From the NCBI RefSeq assembly GCF_029893635.1, contig NZ_JARXYR010000002.1, forward strand, positions 3,633,001 to 3,697,000: a DNA stretch of 64,000 nucleotides. Direction: 5' to 3'. Origin of the DNA: Variovorax sp. TBS-050B. GTDB taxonomy: Bacteria; Pseudomonadota; Gammaproteobacteria; Burkholderiales; Burkholderiaceae_C. The notes under the pieces are model-generated. The model saw nothing but the letters and a program-made list of their open reading frames with translations. It did no database searches and was not told where the DNA came from. The position numbers were made by a program, and so were the translations under genes. Shown here piece by piece: positions 9,301 to 16,772 of the stretch (the stretch's first letter is position 1; each line of letters opens with the position of its first letter).

Positions 9301-9761
9301 AGCAGCCACAGCGGCCAGTCCAGGTACATCTGCAGCGCGAGCGCGAGGATCGCGGCCTCGAGCGCGAAGAAGATGAAGGTGAAGCTCGCGTAGATCAGCG
9401 AGGTGAGCGTCGAGCCCAGGTAGCCGAAGCCGGCGCCGCGCGTGAGCAGGTCCATGTCCACGCCGTGGCGCGCTGCGTAGTAGGAGATCGGCAGCCCGGT
9501 GAAGAAGGTGACGAGGCCCACCACCAGGATCGCCCAGAGCGCATTCCAGAAGCCGTAGCTCAGTGCGATCGCGCCGCCGATGGCCTCCAGCGCCAGGAAG
9601 GAGGTGGCGCCGAAGGCCGCGTTGGCGACGCGGAACTCCGACCACTTGCGGAAGCTGCGCGGCGTGTAGCGCAGCGCGTAGTCCTCCAGCGTCTCGTTCG
9701 CGACCCAGGCGTTGTAGTCGCGGCGGATGCGGAAGATCTTCTGTCCGGAGACGGAGGGCAT
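6372..9761 (-). CDS. NCS1-permease/hybrid histidine kinase fusion with Cys-rich module
   Basis: A 1129-residue membrane sensor. Residues 1 to about 475 look like a complete nucleobase:cation symporter-1 (NCS1/CodB-type) permease with around twelve hydrophobic helices. Residues 500-537 form a Cys cluster (C500, C503, C515, C523, C526, C527, C533, C537) suited to zinc or an iron-sulfur centre. Two further helices lie near 566-585 and 608-628, then a coiled coil, HisKA (His684 in GMTHELRTPLN), HATPase (NLLANAVRF, DTGIGV, GTGLGLT), a receiver (LLVVDDQP, ILLDLSMDD) and a 100-residue tail. The layout parallels CbrA, where an SLC5 transporter is fused to a kinase. ATG 9761 is chosen because the family-like sequence begins there; 9791 and 9806 are alternatives. 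It is divergent from urtABCDE-fmdAB, so sensing of urea, amides or a related N-source is inferred. Confidence 0.9.
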   Translation of the reverse strand: MPSVSGQKIFRIRRDYNAWVANETLEDYALRYTPRSFRKWSEFRVANAAFGATSFLALEAIGGAIALSYGFWNALWAILVVGLVTFFTGLPISYYAARHGVDMDLLTRGAGFGYLGSTLTSLIYASFTFIFFALEAAILALALQMYLDWPLWLLYLVSSIVIIPLVARGITLISGLQLWTQPIWIVLFVCPFVAVLVKQPALYADFTGLIGRSADSSGFDPLLFGAAATVAFSLVVQIGEQVDYLRFLPEKTAANRVRWWSAVLVAGPGWIVPGMLKMMGGAFLAFLALQHEIPPAHAVEPTQMYLTGFSYVLRDPAWVLGVTVLFVVVSQMKINLTNAYAGSLAWSNFFARLTHSHPGRVVWLVFNVVIAILLMTLGVFAALEHVLGFYSNIAIAWVGALVADLVINKPLGWSPKAVEFKRAHLYDINPVGLGAMLVAAAFAMLAYSGLLGHAARAFSPFIALATALAVSPLLAWRTRGRYYLARTDLQRWTPGQLVKCSVCDNSFESEDMAHCPAYSAPICSLCCTLESRCHDRCKTDSRAAEQMSGWLDALLPPALSGRLNFRVAHYLMVAASLVALLATVMGVVYAQETIVGADALDPALRNAFLKVFALLSLVAAVAAWWIVLGSESRQMAQEESNRHNHLLTVEIEAHRRTDAALQAAKEAAEAANQAKTRYVAGMTHELRTPLNSILGYSQILLKGEAAAPPREAVQTIQRSGEHMLGLIDGLLDLARIEAGRLQLEPAPLALPAFLDELVHMVRPQAENKGLAFVHTRSGRLPPWVHADAKRLRQILINLLANAVRFTDSGTVTLHVDARREVLRFDVVDTGIGVAPQDHQRIFLPFERGAAGRRRGEPGTGLGLTITGLLTSLMGGELRLAASSPAGSTFSVRVYLREVADPGPQAETRRPVSGYLGARRTLLVVDDQPVQRQMLAGMLAPLGFEVREAASGTECLDSLREHLPAAILLDLSMDDMDGWQTAAQVRAAGFDGIPIIIVSANMFENQGELLRAAGCQAFVGKPVIESELIATLERHLGLEWLAAADAMPPSVDAAPRPPRLALSEDDRAELMRLVQMGHVRGLHQALDRLAAASPAAAASCTWLRGMLARFDLDALRKTLAETEDADTFTP

Positions 9762-9876
9762 GGCGGTTTCTCGCGGCGGCGGGGATGGCATGCGGCAGCA
9801 GAGCAAGAAGCGCTCCCTGTGCCCGCTCCGGACCGCGCCGGCCTGCGAGTGTGCGGCCCGCGCGCGCTTCTGCTGC

Positions 9877-9892
9877 TACGTTGAATGACGTA
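9877..9892. promoter_or_regulatory. Inverted repeat in divergent kinase/urtA promoter region
   Basis: TACGT-N6-ACGTA, a perfect 5-base inverted repeat in the 246-base gap between the permease-kinase gene and urtA, about 115 bases before each start. NarL/LuxR-type regulators bind short inverted repeats of this general size, and the regulator paired with the kinase is of that class. A 5-base arm can occur by chance, so this is only a candidate operator. No convincing -35/-10 pair was seen in the gap. Confidence 0.3.
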
Positions 9893-10007
9893 TTCGCGCC
9901 GGCGCCACTGATTTCTAAAGTTCCAGCCATGGTGCTCGGGGCACCGTCCGATGCACTGCGATGGTGCGCGGTCCACCCGCTGTTCTTCAACCTGCTGGAG
10001 CTTCCTG

Positions 10008-11274
10008 ATGTCGCGTGATTCCGATCCTTCCCTCGATGCCCTCGCATTGCGCCGCCGCCGCCTGCTGCAGGGCGCGGCCGCACTGCCGGTGATGGGCCTG
10101 AGCGGCCTGAGCTTCGGCCAGGGCCAGTTCCCCACGGCCAAGGTCAACACCACCAAGCTCGCGGTGACCGACACCGAGGTCACGGTGGGCCAGCTGCATT
10201 CGTCCACCGGCACCATGGCGATCTCGGAGACCGGCTCGATCCAGGCCGAGCAGCTCGCGATCGACCAGATCAACGCGATGGGCGGCATCCTCGGCCGCAA
10301 GATCAAGGTCATCAAGGAGGACGGCGCCTCCGACTGGCCCACCTTCGCCGAGAAGTCGAAGAAGCTGCTGGTCAACGACAAGGTCGCGGCCGTGTTCGGC
10401 TGCTGGACCAGCGCCTCGCGCAAGGCCGTGCTGCCGGTGTTCGAGAAGGAGAACGGCCTGCTGTACTACCCGACCTTCTACGAGGGCCTCGAGCAGAGCA
10501 AGAACGTGATCTACACCGGCCAGGAGGCCACGCAGCAGATCATCTGGGGCCTGGACTGGGGCGCCAAGGAGAAGAAGGCGAAGACCTTCTTCCTCGTGGG
10601 CTCCGACTACATCTGGCCGCGCACCTCGATGAAGATCGCGCGCAAGCACATCGAGAACTTCCAGAAGGGCACGGTCAAGGGCGAGGAGTACTACCCGCTG
10701 GGCCACACCAACTTCAACTCGCTGATCAACAAGATCAAGGTCGCGAAGCCCGACTGCATCTTCGCGGCGGTGGTGGGCGGCTCGAACGTGGCGTTCTACA
10801 AGCAGCTCAAGGCCGCGGGCATCACGGGCGACAAGCAGTTCCTGCTGACGCTGGCCGTGACCGAGGACGAGATGACCGGCGTGGGCGGCGAGAACTTCGC
10901 GGGCTTCTATTCGTCGATGAAGTACTTCCAGTCGCTGGACAACCCGAACAACAAGAAGTTCGTCGAGGCCTTCAAGGCCAAGTACGGCAAGGATGCGGTT
11001 GATCGGCGACGTCACGCAGGCGGGCTACCTCGGCCCCTGGCTCTGGAAGGCCGCGGTCGAGAAGGCCGGCAGCTTCGACGTCGACAAGGTGGTGGCCGGC
11101 TCGCCGGGCATCGAGCTCAAGACCGCGCCCGAAGGCTACGTGAAGCTCGATGCGAACCACCACCTGTGGAGCAAGGCGCGCATCGGGCAGGGGCAGCCGG
11201 ACGGCAGCTTCAAGGTGGTGGCGGAGTCGAGCGAGCTGATCAAGCCGGATCCGTTCCCCAAGGGCTACCAGTGA
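10008..11274 (+). pseudogene. urtA: urtA, urea/amide ABC transporter binding protein, one-base frameshift
   Basis: The periplasmic binding protein of the urea or short-chain amide ABC transporter. It starts at ATG 10008 with a twin-arginine-type signal (LRRRRLLQG, then a hydrophobic stretch ending FGQ). The mature part has the UrtA landmarks VTVGQLHSSTGTMAISE, FGCWTSASRKAVLPVFE and GLLYYPTFYEGLEQS. The first frame stays coding for about 330 residues to KYGKDAV, then runs into nonsense; the missing C-terminus (IGDVTQAGYLGPWLWKAAVE to FPKGYQ) continues one frame over until 11274. One extra T in GCGGTTGATCGG at 10999-11000 explains it exactly. Both parts are otherwise intact and typical, so the lesion is either very recent or a sequencing error. 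It heads the urtBCDE-fmdAB operon. Confidence 0.9.
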
Positions 11275-11280
11275 CCTTTT

Positions 11281-11320
11281 CTCCCTCCCCCGCTGGGGGA
11301 GGGCAGGGGTGGGGGCAAGC
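11281..11320 (+). repeat. Dispersed C/G-rich intergenic repeat, copy 1
   Basis: A 40-base element between urtA and urtB with an inner hairpin (CTCCCCC / GGGGGAG) followed by GGGGTGGGGGCAAGC. An inverted second copy lies at 11342-11381 and a third at 19735-19773. It resembles REP-like intergenic elements. Together copies 1 and 2 could fold into a long hairpin between urtA and urtB in the mRNA, which might protect or attenuate the binding-protein message. Confidence 0.7.
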
Positions 11321-11341
11321 GACGCTTCCATCGTCACCGCC

Positions 11342-11381
11342 GCATGCCCCCATCCCGACCTTCCCCCAGAGGGGGAAGGAG
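11342..11381 (-). repeat. Dispersed C/G-rich intergenic repeat, copy 2 (inverted)
   Basis: The inverted partner of the copy at 11281-11320: GCCCCCATCCCGACC, then the hairpin CTTCCCCC-AGA-GGGGGAAG. It agrees with the copy at 19735-19773 at nearly every base. It lies just before the urtB start and partly in frame with a spurious upstream start at 11309. Confidence 0.7.
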
Positions 11382-11407
11382 CCAGAAAACCAGCAACGGA
11401 CATCGCC

Positions 11408-12322
11408 ATGACGCTCTCGGACATGTGGAACATCGGCCTGATGCAGGGCTTCGCGGGGCTCAGCCTCTTCGCGGTGCTGCTGCTCATGGGCCTGGGCCTC
11501 GCGATCATCTTCGGCCAGATGGGCGTGATCAACATGGCGCATGGCGAGTTCATGACCATCGGGGCCTATTCGATCTACCTCGCGGCGCAGGTGACCGAGC
11601 GGCTCTCGCCGGCCTGGATGCCGTACTACTTCCCGGTTGCGATCGCGCTGGCCTTCGTGTTCGCCTTCGTGGTCGGCTGGATTGTCGAATGGCTGCTGAT
11701 CCGGCACCTGTACCGCCGGCCGCTCGACACGCTGCTCGCCACCTGGGGCGTGAGCCTGGGGCTGCAGCAGGTCTTCCGCACCTTCATCGGGCCGAAGGAG
11801 GTGAGCCCCACGCTGCCCGACTGGCTCATGGGGTCGTGGACGCCGCACGAAGGCCTGGACATCCCGATCAACGGCCTGTTCGTGCTCGCGCTCACGGCAT
11901 TGGCCACGCTCGGCGTGCTGCTCGCGCTGCACAAGAGCCGCTGGGGCCTCAGGGTGCGCGCCACGGTCGCCAACCGCACCATGGCCAACGCCACCGGCAT
12001 CGACACGAAGAAGACCGACCGCCTGACCTTCGCCATCGGCTGTGGCATCGCGGGCGTGGCGGGCGCGGCCTTCACCACCATCGGCTCGACCGGGCCGACC
12101 TCGGGCTCGCTCTACATCGTCGATGCCTTTCTGGTCGTGACCTTCGGCGGCGCCGCGAGCCTGCTGGGCACCGTGGTCTCGGCCTTCGGCATCGCGCAGA
12201 CGCAATCGGTGTCGGAGTTCTTCATGACCGGCTCGATGGCCAAGGTGCTGACGCTCTCGCTGATCGTGCTGATCCTCATGCTGCGTCCCCAGGGCCTGTT
12301 CGCCGTGAAAGTCCGCCGTTGA
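11408..12322 (+). CDS. urtB: Urea/amide ABC transporter permease UrtB
   Basis: A 304-residue inner-membrane permease of the branched-chain amino acid (LivH) type. It has many hydrophobic helices and the family landmarks IIFGQMGVINMAHGEFMTIG, LIRHLYRRPLDTLLATWGVS and ALHKSRWGLRVRATVANRTM. Both the length and these motifs match UrtB. I chose ATG 11408 (MTLSDMWNIG) because the longer frame from 11309 runs through the intergenic repeat. It forms the membrane channel with UrtC. It is 28 bases upstream of urtC, and it should be co-transcribed with urtA. Confidence 0.93.
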   Translation: MTLSDMWNIGLMQGFAGLSLFAVLLLMGLGLAIIFGQMGVINMAHGEFMTIGAYSIYLAAQVTERLSPAWMPYYFPVAIALAFVFAFVVGWIVEWLLIRHLYRRPLDTLLATWGVSLGLQQVFRTFIGPKEVSPTLPDWLMGSWTPHEGLDIPINGLFVLALTALATLGVLLALHKSRWGLRVRATVANRTMANATGIDTKKTDRLTFAIGCGIAGVAGAAFTTIGSTGPTSGSLYIVDAFLVVTFGGAASLLGTVVSAFGIAQTQSVSEFFMTGSMAKVLTLSLIVLILMLRPQGLFAVKVRR

Positions 12323-12350
12323 AAACGTCACCCTCCTGGAGAACCCACCG

Positions 12351-13532
12351 ATGAATTTCATCAAGGCCTCGATCCGGCGCTACCAGCTCGGCAGCCTGTT
12401 GCTGCTGGTGCTGCTGCTCGCGGTGGTGCTGCCGCTCACGCTCGACATCTTCCGCCTCAACCTGGTGGGCAAGTACCTCACCTATGCCTTCGTCGCCGTC
12501 GGCCTGGTGATGGTGTGGGGCTACGGCGGCGTGCTGAGCCTGGGGCAGGGCGTTTTCTTCGGCATCGGCGGCTACGCGATGGCGATGTTCCTCAAGCTCG
12601 AGGCCTCCGATCCCGTGTCCACGAAGATCCAGACCACGCCCGGCATCCCGGACTTCATGGACTGGAACCAGATCACCGAGCTCCCTGCGCTGTGGCTGCC
12701 CTTCCGGAGCCTGCCGCTGAGCCTCGCGCTGGTGGTGCTGGCGCCGATGGCGCTCGCCTGGCTGATCAGCTTCGCGATGTTCAAGCGCCGCGTGGGCGGC
12801 GTGTACTTCGCGATCATCACGCAGGCGGTGGCGCTGATCCTCACGGTGCTGATCATCGGCCAGCAGGGCTACACCGGCGGCGTGAACGGCATGACCGACC
12901 TGAAGACGATGCTGGGCTGGGACACGCGCACCGACGGCGCGAAGTACGTCCTCTACTACGTCTGCGTGGGGCTGCTGGTGGCGAGCATCGTGCTGTGCCG
13001 CTGGATCCAGACCAGCAAGCTCGGCACGCTGCTGCTCGCGATGCGCGACAAGGAGGACCGGGTGCGCTTCTCGGGCTACGACGTGTCGAACTTCAAGGTC
13101 TTCACCTTCTGCCTGGCGGCGGCGCTCTCGGGCATCGGCGGCGCGCTGTTCGCGCTGCAGGTGGGCTTCATGTCGCCGAGCTTCGTGGGCATCGTGCCCT
13201 CGATCGAGATGGTGATCTTCTGCGCCGTGGGCGGGCGCATGAGCCTGGTCGGCGCGGTCTACGGCGCGCTGCTGGTGAACGCGGGCAAGACGCTGTTCTC
13301 CGAGAGCTTTCCGGACCTGTGGCTGTTCCTGATGGCTGCGCTCTTCATCGGCGTGACGATGGCCTTCCCGATGGGCCTGGCCGGCCTGTGGGACGAGAAG
13401 ATCCGGCCGTGGTGGAAGGCGCGCCGCCAGGCGCTGCGCGACGCCGCGGTGAAGCCGCCGCCCGCCGCGCATGCGCCGGCGCCCGTGGTCGAACCCCAGC
13501 TGCCCGACGGTGTCGGCAGCCAGCGCGCCTGA
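12351..13532 (+). CDS. urtC: Urea/amide ABC transporter permease UrtC
   Basis: A 393-residue LivM-type permease and partner of UrtB. Features are MVWGYGGVLSLGQGVFFGIG, a long loop with QTTPGIPDFMDWNQITELPA (typical of the UrtC insert), GQQGYTGGVNGMTDL and MRDKEDRVRFSGYDVSNFK. The C-terminus has a Pro/Ala-rich cytoplasmic tail. A GGAG ribosome binding site precedes ATG 12351. The next gene, urtD, begins 16 bases after the stop, which fits a single operon. Confidence 0.93.
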   Translation: MNFIKASIRRYQLGSLLLLVLLLAVVLPLTLDIFRLNLVGKYLTYAFVAVGLVMVWGYGGVLSLGQGVFFGIGGYAMAMFLKLEASDPVSTKIQTTPGIPDFMDWNQITELPALWLPFRSLPLSLALVVLAPMALAWLISFAMFKRRVGGVYFAIITQAVALILTVLIIGQQGYTGGVNGMTDLKTMLGWDTRTDGAKYVLYYVCVGLLVASIVLCRWIQTSKLGTLLLAMRDKEDRVRFSGYDVSNFKVFTFCLAAALSGIGGALFALQVGFMSPSFVGIVPSIEMVIFCAVGGRMSLVGAVYGALLVNAGKTLFSESFPDLWLFLMAALFIGVTMAFPMGLAGLWDEKIRPWWKARRQALRDAAVKPPPAAHAPAPVVEPQLPDGVGSQRA

Positions 13533-13548
13533 CCGCCGGAGCACAGCC

Positions 13549-14292
13549 ATGAGCAATACCGACTTCGCGCTCGCGGTGGAAGACCTGAGCGTTTCCTTCG
13601 ACGGTTTCAAGGCGATCGACGACCTGACGCTCTACATCGACCGCAACGAGCTGCGCGTGATCATCGGGCCCAACGGCGCCGGCAAGACCACGCTGCTCGA
13701 CCTGATCTGCGGCAAGACGCGCGCGAGCGCGGGCAGCATCAAGTTCAAGAACACCGAACTCACGCGCATGGCCGAGCACAAGCGCGTGCGGCTCGGCATC
13801 GGGCGCAAGTTCCAGACCCCGTCGATCTACGAGAACCTGAGCGTGTTCCAGAACCTCGAGGTGTCGTTCCCGAAGGGCCGCTCGGTCCTGGGCGCGCTGG
13901 CGTTCCGCTGCGACGACGAGGTGAAGGCCAGGGTGCATGCGGTGGCCGCGGACATCGGCCTGGGCGACCGCCTGGGCACCGAAGCCGGGCTCCTGAGCCA
14001 CGGGCAGAAGCAGTGGCTGGAGATCGGCATGCTGCTGATGCAGGAGCCCGAGCTGCTGATGCTCGACGAGCCGATCGCCGGCATGAGCGCGCGCGAACGC
14101 GAGCTCACGGCCGAGCTGCTCAAGCGCATCTGCCGCAACCGCGCGGTCATCGTGATCGAGCACGACATGGCTTTCGTGAAGCAGATCGCGCACAAGGTCA
14201 CGGTGATGCACCAGGGAAGGATCCTGGCCGAAGGGCCGATGGAGAAGGTGCAGGCCGATCCGAAGGTCATCGATGTGTACCTGGGGCACTGA
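13549..14292 (+). CDS. urtD: Urea/amide ABC transporter ATPase UrtD
   Basis: A 247-residue ABC ATPase of the LivG type. The Walker A is GPNGAGKT, the signature region is LSHGQKQWLEIG, the Walker B is LLMLDEP followed by IAGMSARE, and the H-loop His is in VIVIEHDM. The LSHGQ signature in place of LSGGQ is usual for UrtD. It pairs with UrtE to drive uptake. ATG 13549 is chosen from the alignment of MSNTDFALAVEDLSVSFDGF; an upstream in-frame start at 13471 would extend back into urtC. Confidence 0.93.
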   Translation: MSNTDFALAVEDLSVSFDGFKAIDDLTLYIDRNELRVIIGPNGAGKTTLLDLICGKTRASAGSIKFKNTELTRMAEHKRVRLGIGRKFQTPSIYENLSVFQNLEVSFPKGRSVLGALAFRCDDEVKARVHAVAADIGLGDRLGTEAGLLSHGQKQWLEIGMLLMQEPELLMLDEPIAGMSARERELTAELLKRICRNRAVIVIEHDMAFVKQIAHKVTVMHQGRILAEGPMEKVQADPKVIDVYLGH

Positions 14293-14295
14293 ACC

Positions 14296-14997
14296 ATGAG
14301 CAACATCATGCTGAAAGTCACCGACCTCCACGTCGCCTACGGCCAGAGCGAAGCGCTGCACGGCATTTCGTTCGAGGGCCGTGCCAACGAGACCGTGGCC
14401 ATCATGGGCCGCAACGGCATGGGCAAGACCACGCTGTTCAAGAGCCTGATGGGCGTGCTGCCGCTCAGGAGCGGGCGCATCGAGGTCGCGGGGCAGGATG
14501 TGTCGCGCGACGAGAGCTTCCGCCGCGTGGCCAAGGGCATCGCCTACGTGCCGCAGGGGCGCATGATCTTTCCGGCGCTCACGGTCGAGGAGAACATCCA
14601 GACCGGCCTGGAGAATTCCGCCACGCGCCGCATTCCCGACGAGATCTACGCGCTGTTCCCGGTGCTGTGGGACATGAAGCGCCGCAAGGGCGGCAATCTC
14701 TCGGGCGGCCAGCAGCAGCAGCTCGCGATCGCGCGCGCGCTCGTCACCGACCCCAAGGTGCTGCTGCTCGACGAGCCCACCGAGGGCATCCAGCCTTCGA
14801 TCATCAAGGACATCGCCAAGGCGCTCAACGAGATCCGCAAGCTGCGCGGCATCACCATCGTCGTGTCCGAGCAGGTGCTCAGCTTCGCGCTCGACGTGGC
14901 CGACCGGCTGTTCGTGATCGAAGGCGGCCGGCTCGTGCACGAGACCGCGCGCGACAAGACCGACGTCGAGCGCATCAAGGCCTATCTCTCCGTCTGA
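14296..14997 (+). CDS. urtE: Urea/amide ABC transporter ATPase UrtE
   Basis: A 233-residue ABC ATPase of the LivF type. The Walker A is GRNGMGKTTL (Met in place of the usual Val/Ala), the signature is LSGGQQQQLAIAR, the Walker B is VLLLDEPTEG followed by IQPSII, which is characteristic of UrtE, and the H-loop position has EQ in VVSEQVL, as is normal for this subfamily. It lies 3 bases after urtD. With UrtA, B, C and D it completes the five-part transporter. Confidence 0.94.
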   Translation: MSNIMLKVTDLHVAYGQSEALHGISFEGRANETVAIMGRNGMGKTTLFKSLMGVLPLRSGRIEVAGQDVSRDESFRRVAKGIAYVPQGRMIFPALTVEENIQTGLENSATRRIPDEIYALFPVLWDMKRRKGGNLSGGQQQQLAIARALVTDPKVLLLDEPTEGIQPSIIKDIAKALNEIRKLRGITIVVSEQVLSFALDVADRLFVIEGGRLVHETARDKTDVERIKAYLSV

Positions 14998-15042
14998 CCT
15001 CCGTCCGATTCCCGTTTCACCACAACCCAGGAGCCACTGCCC

Positions 15043-16275
15043 ATGACCGACACCCTGATCAAGGTCGACCTGACCCGCCCGCCGACCGAGAACGAGATGA
15101 TCCACAACCGCTGGCATCCCGACATCCCGATGGCCTGCTGGGTCGACCCGGGCGATGACTTCATCCTCGAGACCTTCGACTGGACCGGCGGCTTCATCAA
15201 GAACAACGACAGCGCCGACGACGTGCGCGACATCGACCTGAGTACGGTGCACTACCTCTCGGGCCCGGTGGGCGTGAAGGGCGCCGAGCCCGGCGACCTG
15301 CTGGTGGTGGACCTGCTCGACATCGGCGCCAAGCCCGACAGCCTCTGGGGCTTCAACGGCTTCTTCTCGAAGAAGAACGGCGGCGGCTTCCTGACCGATC
15401 ACTTCCCCGAGGCGCAGAAATCGATCTGGGACTTCAAGGGCATGTTCACGAGTTCGCGCCACGTGCCGGGCGTCAACTTCGCGGGGCTGATCCATCCCGG
15501 CCTGATCGGCTGCCTTCCCGACAAGCCGATGCTCGAGATGTGGAACGCGCGCGAGAAGGCGCTGATCGCCACCGACCCCGAGCGCGTGCCCGGCCTCGCC
15601 AACCCGCCCTTCGCGGGCACCGCGCACATGGGCAAGATGACCGGCGAGGCGAGGGCGAAGGCCGCGACCGAGGGCGCGCGCACCGTGCCGCCGCGCGAGC
15701 ACGGCGGCAACTGCGACATCAAGGACCTGTCGCGCGGCGCGAAGGTGTTCTTCCCGGTCTACGTCGACGGCGCGGGCCTCAGCGTGGGCGACCTGCACTT
15801 CAGCCAGGGCGACGGCGAGATCACCTTCTGCGGCGCGATCGAGATGGCGGGCTGGGTGCACATGCGGGTGACGCTGATCAAGGGCGGCATGGCCAAGTAC
15901 GGCATCAGGAATCCGATCTTCAAGCCGAGCCCGATCACGCCGCAGTACAACGACTACCTGATCTTCGAAGGCATCTCGGTCGACGAGAGCGGCAGGCAGC
16001 ACTACCTCGACGTGAACGTGGCCTACCGCCAGGCCTGCCTCAACGCCATCGAGTACCTGAAGAAGTTCGGCTACTCGGGCGCGCAGGCCTATTCGATCCT
16101 CGGCACCGCGCCGGTGCAGGGCCACATCAGCGGCGTGGTCGACGTGCCGAATTCCTGCGCCACGCTGTGGCTGCCCACGGGCATCTTCGACTTCGACATC
16201 AACCCGAGCGCGGCAGGCCCGGTGAAGATGATCGACGGCAGCATCCAGATGCCGCTGTCGCACGACCTGCGCTGA
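15043..16275 (+). CDS. fmdA: Formamidase FmdA
   Basis: A 410-residue enzyme of the acetamidase/formamidase family that hydrolyses formamide to formate and ammonia; FmdA of Methylophilus methylotrophus has about the same length. Typical stretches are NRWHPDIPMACWVDPGDDF, the metal-site region REHGGNCDIKDLSRG and SQGDGEITFCGAIEMAG. It is cytosolic, without a signal peptide. It follows urtE by 45 bases and precedes fmdB. This order, urtABCDE-fmdA-fmdB, matches known amide/urea utilisation operons and suggests that the transporter carries short-chain amides as well as, or instead of, urea. No urease genes are in the window. Confidence 0.93.
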   Translation: MTDTLIKVDLTRPPTENEMIHNRWHPDIPMACWVDPGDDFILETFDWTGGFIKNNDSADDVRDIDLSTVHYLSGPVGVKGAEPGDLLVVDLLDIGAKPDSLWGFNGFFSKKNGGGFLTDHFPEAQKSIWDFKGMFTSSRHVPGVNFAGLIHPGLIGCLPDKPMLEMWNAREKALIATDPERVPGLANPPFAGTAHMGKMTGEARAKAATEGARTVPPREHGGNCDIKDLSRGAKVFFPVYVDGAGLSVGDLHFSQGDGEITFCGAIEMAGWVHMRVTLIKGGMAKYGIRNPIFKPSPITPQYNDYLIFEGISVDESGRQHYLDVNVAYRQACLNAIEYLKKFGYSGAQAYSILGTAPVQGHISGVVDVPNSCATLWLPTGIFDFDINPSAAGPVKMIDGSIQMPLSHDLR

Positions 16276-16288
16276 AGGACCCCGCGCG

Positions 16289-16642
16289 ATGCCCACCTAC
16301 GACTACGCCTGCGGCCGGTGCGGCGGCTTCGAGGCGCTGCGGCCTTCTGGCCTGCGCGACGAACCCGCCGTCTGCCCCGACTGCGGCGCGGCCGCGCCGC
16401 GCGTGCTCACGGCCGCGCCGCGGCTGGCGCTGATGGCCTCCGACACGCGCCGCGCGATGGCGACCAACGAGCGCGCGCGCCACGAGCCCGCGAGTTCGCG
16501 CGACTATGCGCGGCTGCGGCATCCGGCGGGCTGCGGCTGCTGCTCGTCCGCGTCCGGCAGCGGGCGGCGCGGCGCCACCGTGACGGCCGCGAACGGCGCC
16601 AAGGCGGCGCCGTCGCGGCGGCCGTGGATGATTTCTCACTGA
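16289..16642 (+). CDS. fmdB: FmdB zinc-ribbon regulatory protein
   Basis: A 117-residue FmdB-family protein. The N-terminal zinc ribbon is formed by CGRCGGFEAL and CPDCGAAAPR, which supply four Cys ligands. The remainder is basic and Ala-rich with a second Cys group (GCGCCSS) near residue 85. In Methylophilus, FmdB is proposed to regulate formamidase expression; the family's biochemical role is unsettled. It lies 13 bases after fmdA and is followed by a strong terminator, so it is probably the last gene of the operon. Confidence 0.88.
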   Translation: MPTYDYACGRCGGFEALRPSGLRDEPAVCPDCGAAAPRVLTAAPRLALMASDTRRAMATNERARHEPASSRDYARLRHPAGCGCCSSASGSGRRGATVTAANGAKAAPSRRPWMISH

Positions 16643-16685
16643 TCTTCAGGCGCGCCCGCCGGGGCCGCATTGTTTCAATCCCGTG

Positions 16686-16715
16686 AACGCCGCGATTCTT
16701 TTTGCGGCGTTTTTT
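16686..16715 (+). terminator. Rho-independent terminator after fmdB
   Basis: The stem AACGCCGC (16686-16693) pairs with GCGGCGTT (16704-16711) and is followed by six T residues. It sits 43 bases after the fmdB stop and ends the urt-fmd transcript. The separate downstream gene has its own upstream region. Confidence 0.85.
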
Positions 16716-16772
16716 CGAGGGTGTTCAGGATCAAACTTCTCCTCACCAACCAACCGATTGAAGGAGATTGAA

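Noticed and set aside
6303..9884. Plus-strand frame of nearly 1200 codons opposite the NCS1-kinase gene
   Set aside because: It has no recognisable domain and lies fully opposite a gene with clear permease and kinase motifs.
9762..10007. Guanidine-I (ykkC) riboswitch before urtA
   Set aside because: The usual conserved blocks were not found; only a small GGTGC/GGCACC hairpin is present.
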